7,115 nt of DNA from Spirochaetales bacterium (GTDB taxonomy: Bacteria; Spirochaetota; Spirochaetia; DSM-2461). The DNA is taken from the NCBI GenBank assembly GCA_002748225.1, contig PDRU01000023.1, positions 1 to 7,115 of the forward strand, written 5' to 3'. Both the position numbers and the translations under genes were made by a program. The stretch's first letter is position 1, and each line of letters begins with the position of its first letter. This document shows positions 1 to 6,009 of the stretch, in pieces. The notes beneath the pieces were generated by a model. The model was not told the DNA's origin and did not search any database. It saw only the letters and a program-made list of their open reading frames with translations.

Positions 1-1439
1 ACCTTGGGTAAGACCTCGGTGGCGGTCACGGACTCATTAACCACCGGAAATACCCCCATAGGTTGACCACCGACGAAAAAGGCACTGTCTTCCTGTCGCC
101 GCATTTCTCGCCTGGCGCGTTCCCATCTCAGCCCCAGGGTTCCGGTCAGGCGATTTGTTATGTCGTATTTAATGTTAGTAAAAGCCGCGACGTCCACACT
201 GTTTTCTTTAAGGGGTGGCAATAACGTGAACTGCTGCTGTCCAGCCAGAAGATCCTTGTACCCGACAACGAAGCTTCGTTTTCCCGTGTAGCCACTGAGA
301 CCCAGTACCCAGTCAAGCCGGTCGGCCATTGTCGGGGAGAATCGGAATTCCTGAAACAGCTGTTGTTTGCTGTCTTTGCCGCCGGTGTTGATCAGGGGGA
401 AACTGGTCAGCTCAAACTGAGCCCCCCAACCGGAGGATACCTTGTCCAGAAAGTTGGTAATAGACACCATTTTGACTTTGTCCCAACGGTATTCAACCTT
501 GAGATTCAGCGACTGCTCGTCCTCATCAAAGCTGCGAATGTCATCCATATGGTATTGGTGTTGTCTGCCGATAGGGCGGCTGTTCACCTGGGATATCCCC
601 CAGATTTGCGCAAGTTGCGGGTTCGGTTGGGCAAAAACCTGATTGTACGCTTCGCTGTCTACGGGGATGTAGGTCTGCTCGTAAATGCCATCGGCGCGAT
701 TAAACTGGCCGTTGTATTGCAGTGATAGATTCATATTGCTGGCGGGGTAAAAGAGCACCGTCAGTAACAGCGCCGTATCTTCAATATCGCCCGAGTTGTC
801 AGTGACCGGATCAATATTTTGTGTATAAGTATCGCCCTGTTCTCTTACCAGGGCCAGTCGCCCCGCCCAGTTGTCACTGATTTGCCCGGAAGCATTGAGC
901 AATAATTGCTGCCTGCTGCCCTGCCGATAGTGCTCGGAGGACATTTCGCCCAGCAACTTCACGTCGCCCTGGGGCAGCGCGGTGTTGATAACGATCACAC
1001 CCCCTTCGGTGTTGGTGCCATACAGTGTACCCTGTGGGCCACGCAACACTTCTATTTGTTCCACATCCAGCAGCAATTTGTCGTTTATCGTTCTAAACGG
1101 CATGTCGTCAATGTAGACCGCAACCCGGTTTTCGCTCAGCGGGTTAACACCAATACCCCGGATGCTGATGAATTCGGCACCTACTTCACCAAGTTCACTG
1201 AATTTCAGGTTGGGAATGAACCCCTCAATATCTGACAAGCGCTCAATCCTCGCATGATCGATTTGCATATCGGTTAAAACACTGGCTGAAGCGGGGAGCT
1301 CGTCGAAAGTTACTGCCATTTTACTGCCAATAACGGTTACTTCCTCTATCTCACTATCGTCATTCAGGCCCGGTTGCGCGTGGGAGTAAGAGACCAAAAG
1401 CAAAGAAATAACACTAAGGCGAACGATTCTGGCTAGCAT
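1..1439 (-). CDS. TonB-dependent outer-membrane receptor, N-terminal 479 residues (3' end outside window)
   Basis: Outer-membrane gated barrel that imports a ligand using energy from TonB-ExbB-ExbD. The frame is open from ATG 1439-1437 to the left edge. Residues 1-21 form a signal peptide ending SHA before Gln22. EIEEVTVIG (30-38) is a plausible TonB box. The plug domain covers about 48-153, with SIRGIG (92-97), VYIDD (108-112), IEVLRGPQGTLYGTN (129-143) and GGVIVINT (146-153). Alternating polar/aromatic beta-strand sequence follows, as expected for the barrel. Family members are usually 650-850 residues, so roughly the last third is missing. The start is supported by GAGGA seven or so bases upstream. 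A PchR-like regulator lies directly upstream on the same strand, which favours a ferric siderophore or similar iron chelate as ligand. That is inferred from context: the plug does not reveal the ligand, and cobalamin or another substrate remains possible. Confidence 0.94.
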   Translation of the reverse strand, partial: MLARIVRLSVISLLLVSYSHAQPGLNDDSEIEEVTVIGSKMAVTFDELPASASVLTDMQIDHARIERLSDIEGFIPNLKFSELGEVGAEFISIRGIGVNPLSENRVAVYIDDMPFRTINDKLLLDVEQIEVLRGPQGTLYGTNTEGGVIVINTALPQGDVKLLGEMSSEHYRQGSRQQLLLNASGQISDNWAGRLALVREQGDTYTQNIDPVTDNSGDIEDTALLLTVLFYPASNMNLSLQYNGQFNRADGIYEQTYIPVDSEAYNQVFAQPNPQLAQIWGISQVNSRPIGRQHQYHMDDIRSFDEDEQSLNLKVEYRWDKVKMVSITNFLDKVSSGWGAQFELTSFPLINTGGKDSKQQLFQEFRFSPTMADRLDWVLGLSGYTGKRSFVVGYKDLLAGQQQFTLLPPLKENSVDVAAFTNIKYDITNRLTGTLGLRWERARREMRRQEDSAFFVGGQPMGVFPVVNESVTATEVLPK

Positions 1440-1445
1440 TTTTAG

Positions 1446-1455
1446 TCCTCTTCCT
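1446..1455 (-). promoter_or_regulatory. Ribosome binding site of the TonB-dependent receptor
   Basis: Read on the minus strand this is AGGAAGAGGA. The GAGGA core ends six bases before the ATG at 1439, which fixes that start. The 77-bp gap between the regulator stop and the receptor start shows no convincing hairpin terminator, so readthrough from the regulator gene is possible. I see no clear sigma-70 promoter in the gap either. Confidence 0.7.
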
Positions 1456-1516
1456 GTCTGGATTCGACTTATGGTAGCTTGTTCGTCACTGTTGATTGTC
1501 GTTAAGCGGAGTAATA

Positions 1517-2542
1517 TCAGCGATTGCCGGATTCTGTCGTCAGTATTTGCCTTCGATAGGCGCTGGGGCTGACACCGCAGGCTTTCTTAAAAACAGCCGC
1601 AAAATGGCTGCTGCTGGCGTAGCCCACATCCTCGGAAATACGCTGGATGGAGAGCTGATTCAAGGCTAACAACTCCCTGGCTCTGTTCAGGCGTATGTTG
1701 CGTAGATAGGAAAACACCGTTTCCTGATAGAGCTGTTTGAACCCGCGCTTGAGCTTGCAGTCATTGATCCCTACCCGATGGGCGAGCATCACCAGATCCG
1801 GTGGTGCTTTCAGGTTGTCTCTGACAATCTTCGCCGCTTCATGGACCCGGGCTATGTCTTCTGGCTTGAGCAGTGCTCCGGTTGACGGCGCCCTGTCTGC
1901 CGGGCGCATTTGCTCCAGTTGCATAGACCACATATCCAGAGCCAGGGCGCTTATTCTGTGATGCGCGCACTCACCGTCGCGAATACTGCGATAAAGTTCA
2001 TCGGCACGGGATAGCACAGAGCTGTGACACTTTCCCAGATTGGTGATCCCCGACCAGCAGTGGTCGTTGATTTTGTCCATTCCCAGCGAGCGTCCGCGTT
2101 CCGACAACCATTCATAGGAAAGGTGCAGGGTGAGGTATTTGTGACACAGCCCTTTGGCAAACGTGGAAGCGCCATACCGGCAGATACTTTGATAGCGTTG
2201 CAAGCAGGCCTCTTTTGCCTTTATAACCACGCGATCTTCGTCCACTTCACACTCGACCTGCCCATCCAGGCAGATCGTAAACCCGAGGCCCGACTGCTTG
2301 ATATCCTGCTCAAACACCCTGACCGTTTCACACGGGCAAAACACCATCACCACCAGCGCTGCACCGCCAACCAGTGGCACCATATGCACACGGCCACGGC
2401 CGTATCCGGGATGGATAGCCATACGATGACAAAAGTCTTCCCGCTGCAATGCCCGACTGATGTCTTGGTCCGGCATACTGACAGGGTGCGAATCCTCCGG
2501 TATCAAGAACTCGGTGAAGGGCACCTGGCGAATTCGTCTCAC
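1517..2542 (-). CDS. AraC-family transcriptional regulator, PchR/YbtA-like
   Basis: A 341-residue DNA-binding regulator. The C-terminal AraC domain spans about 235-331 and has two helix-turn-helix units. The first is around 249-271 (LAHRVGINDCKLKRGF, 253-268) and the second around 297-320 (ISEDVGYASSSHFAAVFKK, 302-320), followed by the family signature GVSPSAYRR. The form 'INDCKLKRGF...VFSYLR' is typical of PchR/YbtA-type regulators, which sense ferric siderophores and control receptor genes. That role is family knowledge plus context, not proof. The N-terminal 230 residues would be the ligand/dimerisation domain and are unusually rich in cysteine (11 of the 13 cysteines). The assigned start is GTG at 2542-2540 with only a weak Shine-Dalgarno sequence. 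Met23 is an alternative, with GGAGGA upstream of it but too far away for good spacing. The gene lies 77 bp upstream of the receptor and is divergent from the transporter operon. Confidence 0.9.
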   Translation of the reverse strand: MRRIRQVPFTEFLIPEDSHPVSMPDQDISRALQREDFCHRMAIHPGYGRGRVHMVPLVGGAALVVMVFCPCETVRVFEQDIKQSGLGFTICLDGQVECEVDEDRVVIKAKEACLQRYQSICRYGASTFAKGLCHKYLTLHLSYEWLSERGRSLGMDKINDHCWSGITNLGKCHSSVLSRADELYRSIRDGECAHHRISALALDMWSMQLEQMRPADRAPSTGALLKPEDIARVHEAAKIVRDNLKAPPDLVMLAHRVGINDCKLKRGFKQLYQETVFSYLRNIRLNRARELLALNQLSIQRISEDVGYASSSHFAAVFKKACGVSPSAYRRQILTTESGNR

Positions 2543-2569
2543 TGTGACAATCTGCCGTAAAAGCGTCTG

Positions 2570-2598
2570 ACTCTAAGTAAAGGCGGCAACAAAGTCAA
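2570..2598 (-). promoter_or_regulatory. Candidate sigma-70 promoter for the AraC-type regulator
   Basis: On the minus strand TTGACT (2598-2593, 5 of 6 to consensus) is followed after 17 bp by TAGAGT (2575-2570, 4 of 6). Transcription would start near 2564, giving a leader of about 20 nt before the GTG at 2542. The left arm of the inverted repeat (2575-2586) falls largely in the -35/-10 spacer, which would allow autoregulation. This comes from consensus matching by eye only. Confidence 0.4.
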
Positions 2599-2650
2599 TT
2601 TGCTCTGCTGAACGCTCAACAGGCGCGAACCAAGACGACCGACTTTACTT
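2575..2650. repeat. Near-perfect 12-bp inverted repeat, 52-bp spacer
   Basis: AAGTAAAGGCGG (2575-2586) and CCGACTTTACTT (2639-2650, reverse complement AAGTAAAGTCGG) match at 11 of 12 positions in inverted orientation. The left arm overlaps the candidate regulator promoter, and the right arm lies 28 bp before the Fur-like palindrome. Both could be sites for the AraC-type regulator, one facing each transcription unit. This is inference: AraC-family sites are often direct repeats, and a match of this quality could arise by chance in a region of this size. Confidence 0.4.
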
Positions 2651-2678
2651 TTCACAGCCTAAGACAGACAATCGCCGA

Positions 2679-2697
2679 AATAATAATCATTATTATT
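2679..2697. promoter_or_regulatory. Fur-box-like operator, perfect 9-1-9 palindrome
   Basis: AATAATAAT-C-ATTATTATT is a perfect 9-1-9 inverted repeat centred on C2688. It has the symmetry of the classical Fur box (GATAATGATAATCATTATC) and matches it at 14 of 19 positions. It lies 136 bp from the regulator start and 133 bp from the transporter start, so it could act on either or both divergent units. It overlaps the -35 region of the candidate rightward promoter (-10 at 2704-2709). It also overlaps a possible leftward -10 (TATTAT, 2685-2680). Expected behaviour is repression when ferrous iron is plentiful. Confidence 0.68.
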
Positions 2698-2703
2698 AGC
2701 TCT

Positions 2704-2709
2704 TATAAA
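2704..2709 (+). promoter_or_regulatory. Candidate -10 element for the transporter operon
   Basis: TATAAA (5 of 6 to consensus) stands seven bases right of the Fur-like palindrome. The -35 position at 17-bp spacing falls inside the palindrome and has no good TTGACA match. A weak -35 overlapped by an operator is consistent with an activator-dependent, iron-repressed promoter. The leader would be about 115 nt. A weaker alternative is TTGAGA (2719-2724) with TATGCA (2742-2747) at 17-bp spacing. Neither is proven. Confidence 0.35.
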
Positions 2710-2830
2710 GCCTATCACTTGAGACCTGTTTTATGGCAATGTATGCAAACCCAGTCGATATGAAATGACATCCGGCAGCGGTATCTGGTTTACAGGGATG
2801 GCTTATCTATATCTAAAGATGGAGTAAGCA

Positions 2831-5209
2831 ATGACACTACAGCAAATCAATCGGGTCTTTGCCGCTTATGGTCGGTTTATGGTGCGCTGGCGGTGGCCGC
2901 TGCTGATTCTGCTCATTGCCTTCACCGCCTTTGCTCTGTCTGGGTTGAGCAAAGTGAGAACCATGGTGTCCGAGGACAGCTTTTTTTCCGAGGAAGACAG
3001 TTTAAGCGTGCAGAGCGAACGCTTCGAACGGTTATTTGGCAACAACGAACAAATAGCCGTATTGCTGCAATCCGATGATGTGTTTCAGCCGCAGGTATTG
3101 CAGGCGATCCAGGATATCGGTGATGCCCTGCTGGCAACAGTACCCTACGCCGACCAGATCACCTCGCTGGCATCACTGGATGTTGTCGTCGGTAACGATG
3201 CCGGTATCGCCGTTATCAACCCACTGGCCGAGGGTATCCCACAAACACCACAAGCCATTGAAAAACTGCGTGATTTAATACTGTCGCGCAAGGGGCTGCT
3301 GGGCAAAGTTGTCAGTGCCGACAGCCGTGAAACCTGGATTGTTCTGTCACTGCATGCTTTTCCTACAGAAGCGCAGTGGGTGGAACGCAATGAGGAGAAT
3401 CCCCTGTATCAGGTCGGCGATGCCGCTATTGCCGTGTTGACCGATCCGAAGTGGCAAAGTGATGCCTACCAGATCAAACCGATCGGCATGCCCTACACCG
3501 AAAGTGAAGAGCGCCGCGTTGTACAGCATGAAATGAAGCTGCGTGTTGGCAGCGGCTTTGTCTTGATGGTGGTACTGTTGGCCGTGTTCCTGCGCAGCTG
3601 GCGCGGCGTGATTGTACCCGTATTCACCACTGTTTTCGGGGTGACAGTGGTGTTTGGCATGATGGGTTGGCTGGGGTTTGCAGTCGATCAATCCATGGCG
3701 CTGTTACCGGTATTTCTGGGTATGGCACTGTCGGTGGGCTACTCGGTGCACATCGTCAACGCGATTAAAGCGGGGCTGGCCCGCAGTCTGTCGCGGCATC
3801 AGGCGGTCATCGAGGCGGTAGCACACACCGGGTGGCCGATTGCCTTTACCGCCTTGACCACAATGGGGTCGATGCTGTCCTTTCTTTCCGCCGGGATAAT
3901 ACTCACCGACTGGCTGGCCTGGGTAACGGCAGCGGTGGTGTTCTCGGTGTATACCTATGTCAGCCTGCTGATTCCCATTCTTTTCAGTTTCGGGCGAGAT
4001 GCGGCGAAAACAACGCCGAAGAAACACCACCTGACGGTGGATCTTTCCAGGCTGGCGGATTTTACTATTCGCTATCGTCGCGCCCTGGCGTGGGCGGGGG
4101 TGGCTATGGTTGTGGTGCTGCTGCCGGCCTTGCCACGTATCAATGTCAATATGGATGCGCTGGAGATGATGGGAACGAAAATACCCTATCTGCAGCGCGT
4201 CAAGGAAATCACCCAGTCGCAGTTAGGTTCCTACCTTACTTACAACATTCAGCTCGATTACCAAGACGCCGATGCGATAAAAGATCCGTCCATATTGGAG
4301 AATTGGCAGACACTGCTCGATGAAGTCGCGGTTTTTCCATTGACGAAAAAAAACGCCGATGGCGCCAAGATTCACTCCCTCAACGATATCGTTCGGGAGT
4401 TAAACCAGACCCTGAATGCTGACAACCCCAACTATTATCGCATTCCCGATGACCGCGCCCTGATTGCGCAGCTATTGCTCCTGTATGAAGTATCCGGTGG
4501 CAAACAGCTCTATCAGTGGATTGATGACGCACATCGCAGTACGCGTGCACAAATAGAAATCAGCGCGTTCTCCTCCAATGAAATTGTTGCCGAATTAAAG
4601 CACATTGAAAAACGCGGGGCAGAGCTGTTTCCCGATGGAGAGATTACACTGGTCGGCATGGCAGTCAAATTCGCCGAGATTAACAAGCGCCTGGTAACCG
4701 CCGAGCTGGTTTCATTTTTTACGGCTTTGCTGGTCATTGCCGTGCTGATGATGTTTGTTTTCTCCAGTGTCAAAACCGGTCTGATTGGCTTGATTCCCAA
4801 CCTGGCGCCCATCGTGGTGATCGGTGGCGTAATGGGCTACGGGGGCTTTTCCCTGGACATGATGACAATGACCATAATGCCGATGATGCTGGGTATTGCA
4901 GTCGATGATACTATCCATTTTATTACCCGGATCAAGCTCGCCTTTGAACAAAGCGGCTGCTATCGTCAGGCTATTAAAGCGGCGTTTGCCGACGTAGCTA
5001 AAAACCTGATAATAACCACCGTTATTTTGGCTGTGGCGTTCGGCGTGCTAATGTCCTCGCCGCTTAATATGCTGACCCGTGTTGGCCTGTTGAGTGTCAT
5101 CGGTCTGTTGGCTGCCCTGATTGCGGATCTGCTGCTCACCCCGGCACTGATTTACATCACCCAGCCTTTTGGCCGAGAACAACCATCACCACAGGAGGGG
5201 CACCAATGA
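2831..5209 (+). CDS. MMPL/RND-superfamily inner-membrane transporter
   Basis: A 792-residue proton-driven transporter of the MMPL-domain type ('predicted exporters of the RND superfamily'), a group that often moves lipids or other hydrophobic molecules. It has the two-fold RND layout. TM1 is about 22-40, a periplasmic domain follows to about 237, and TM2-6 lie in 239-388. TM7 is about 417-433, a second periplasmic domain follows to about 621, and TM8-12 lie in 622-775. TM10 has GIAVDDTIHF (688-697), with Asp692-Asp693 as likely proton-relay residues. The matching TM4 stretch LSVGYSVH (300-307) has Gly-Tyr and no acidic residue. Length is normal for the family. ATG 2831 is supported by GGAG six bases upstream. 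The stop overlaps the next start as ATGA, which indicates translational coupling. No membrane-fusion protein gene is adjacent, so this is not a classical tripartite drug pump. The cargo is unknown. Confidence 0.92.
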   Translation: MTLQQINRVFAAYGRFMVRWRWPLLILLIAFTAFALSGLSKVRTMVSEDSFFSEEDSLSVQSERFERLFGNNEQIAVLLQSDDVFQPQVLQAIQDIGDALLATVPYADQITSLASLDVVVGNDAGIAVINPLAEGIPQTPQAIEKLRDLILSRKGLLGKVVSADSRETWIVLSLHAFPTEAQWVERNEENPLYQVGDAAIAVLTDPKWQSDAYQIKPIGMPYTESEERRVVQHEMKLRVGSGFVLMVVLLAVFLRSWRGVIVPVFTTVFGVTVVFGMMGWLGFAVDQSMALLPVFLGMALSVGYSVHIVNAIKAGLARSLSRHQAVIEAVAHTGWPIAFTALTTMGSMLSFLSAGIILTDWLAWVTAAVVFSVYTYVSLLIPILFSFGRDAAKTTPKKHHLTVDLSRLADFTIRYRRALAWAGVAMVVVLLPALPRINVNMDALEMMGTKIPYLQRVKEITQSQLGSYLTYNIQLDYQDADAIKDPSILENWQTLLDEVAVFPLTKKNADGAKIHSLNDIVRELNQTLNADNPNYYRIPDDRALIAQLLLLYEVSGGKQLYQWIDDAHRSTRAQIEISAFSSNEIVAELKHIEKRGAELFPDGEITLVGMAVKFAEINKRLVTAELVSFFTALLVIAVLMMFVFSSVKTGLIGLIPNLAPIVVIGGVMGYGGFSLDMMTMTIMPMMLGIAVDDTIHFITRIKLAFEQSGCYRQAIKAAFADVAKNLIITTVILAVAFGVLMSSPLNMLTRVGLLSVIGLLAALIADLLLTPALIYITQPFGREQPSPQEGHQ
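5193..5198 (+). promoter_or_regulatory. Strong Shine-Dalgarno of the LolA-like gene, inside the transporter gene
   Basis: AGGAGG lies seven bases before ATG 5206, close to ideal, and sits within the last codons of the transporter gene. It fixes the start of the next gene. It also predicts efficient synthesis of the periplasmic protein, probably in excess over the membrane transporter. Confidence 0.8.
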
Positions 5210-5991
5210 AATACCGCGCCGCATTAACAACAATCTTTTGCGTACTACTGGCAATGCAGGCTCAGGCGCAGGAAACACCCGATGCACTGGACATCATGCA
5301 GCGGGTAGATCAGCGCGACGACGGTGAAACCCGCACCAGCAAGACGACAATGACGCTGATCAACCAACACGGTAGCAAACGCGTACGCGAATTGGTCAGT
5401 TACGCCAAGGACTACCCCGGTGAGACTCGGCAGGTGATGGTGTTTGTCCTCCCCGCCGACGTCAAAGGCGTGGCTCACCTAAACTACGAGTACGACGATA
5501 TCAGCAAGGATGACGACACCTGGCTGTACCTGCCAGCGATGCGTAAAGTGCGCCGCATTGCCGGCACGGCGCGCAACGACTATTTTATGGGCAGCGATTT
5601 TACCTATGACGATATGGGTGACCGACAGCCGGAGGAAGATCAACACACGCTGCTGCGCCAGGAAAAACGCGATGGCATAGACTGTTGGGTGATCGAGTCG
5701 CGGCCGCTGGACAAGACAGATATGTACAGCAAGCGTATCAGTTGGGTGCGCCAGGACAACGACGTGATCAGTTATGTGGAGTACTATGATCGCCAGGGCA
5801 AACTGCTAAAGACACTGAGCGTCAGCGATATCAAACAAATTGACGGGTTGTGGACCGCCGGCACCATGGAGATGTACAACGTCCAGGACAAACACCGCAC
5901 CCGCATTGATAACCTCGATATTGCATTCAACCAGCCCCTGGAAGACCGCCTGTTCCGGGTCTCAACCCTGGAGCGCGGGCAACTGCGCTAA
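5206..5991 (+). CDS. Periplasmic LolA-like protein ('outer membrane lipoprotein-sorting protein' type)
   Basis: A 261-residue exported protein of the LolA-like family (the PF17131-type domain, related in fold to LolA, LolB and RseB). These proteins have an open half-barrel that can hold acyl chains or other hydrophobic ligands. A signal peptide covers residues 1-21 (cleavage after AQA). Cys12 is not in a lipobox, so the mature protein is probably soluble in the periplasm. Family-typical stretches include DDDTWLYLPAMRKVRRI (102-118) and GSDFTYDDM (129-137), followed by repeated beta-strand segments to the end. It is not the housekeeping LolA: it is longer, and it overlaps an MMPL transporter gene by 4 bp. 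The likely role, inferred from family and neighbours, is to carry a hydrophobic cargo between the inner-membrane transporter and the outer-membrane barrel encoded next. The cargo is unknown. Confidence 0.9.
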   Translation: MKYRAALTTIFCVLLAMQAQAQETPDALDIMQRVDQRDDGETRTSKTTMTLINQHGSKRVRELVSYAKDYPGETRQVMVFVLPADVKGVAHLNYEYDDISKDDDTWLYLPAMRKVRRIAGTARNDYFMGSDFTYDDMGDRQPEEDQHTLLRQEKRDGIDCWVIESRPLDKTDMYSKRISWVRQDNDVISYVEYYDRQGKLLKTLSVSDIKQIDGLWTAGTMEMYNVQDKHRTRIDNLDIAFNQPLEDRLFRVSTLERGQLR

Positions 5992-6009
5992 GCAAGCGAG
6001 AATACTCTA

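Noticed and set aside
363..1235. Plus-strand open frames (363-725 and 906-1235) opposite the receptor gene
   Set aside because: The minus-strand frame is continuous from the left edge to 1439 and carries signal peptide, TonB box and plug motifs, so these are antisense shadows.
1440..1516. Possible terminator or separate promoter between the regulator and receptor genes
   Set aside because: I see no GC-rich hairpin followed by a T-run on the minus strand and no paired -35/-10 elements of reasonable quality, so neither is annotated.
2024..2560. Open frame of 178 codons on the plus strand opposite the AraC-type regulator gene
   Set aside because: It is antisense to a gene with clear AraC-domain motifs. 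Its translation shows no recognisable domain, and it has no supported start signal.
2804..2820. Short ATCT/AGAT repeats just before the transporter start, considered as a promoter or operator
   Set aside because: No -35 element is found at acceptable spacing, the inverted repeat is only four bases per arm, and this position overlaps the ribosome-binding region.
5206..5268. Possible lipoprotein signal at Cys12 of the LolA-like protein
   Set aside because: The residues before Cys12 (Thr-Ile-Phe) do not form a lipobox, and a normal signal peptidase I site (AQA) follows at residue 21.
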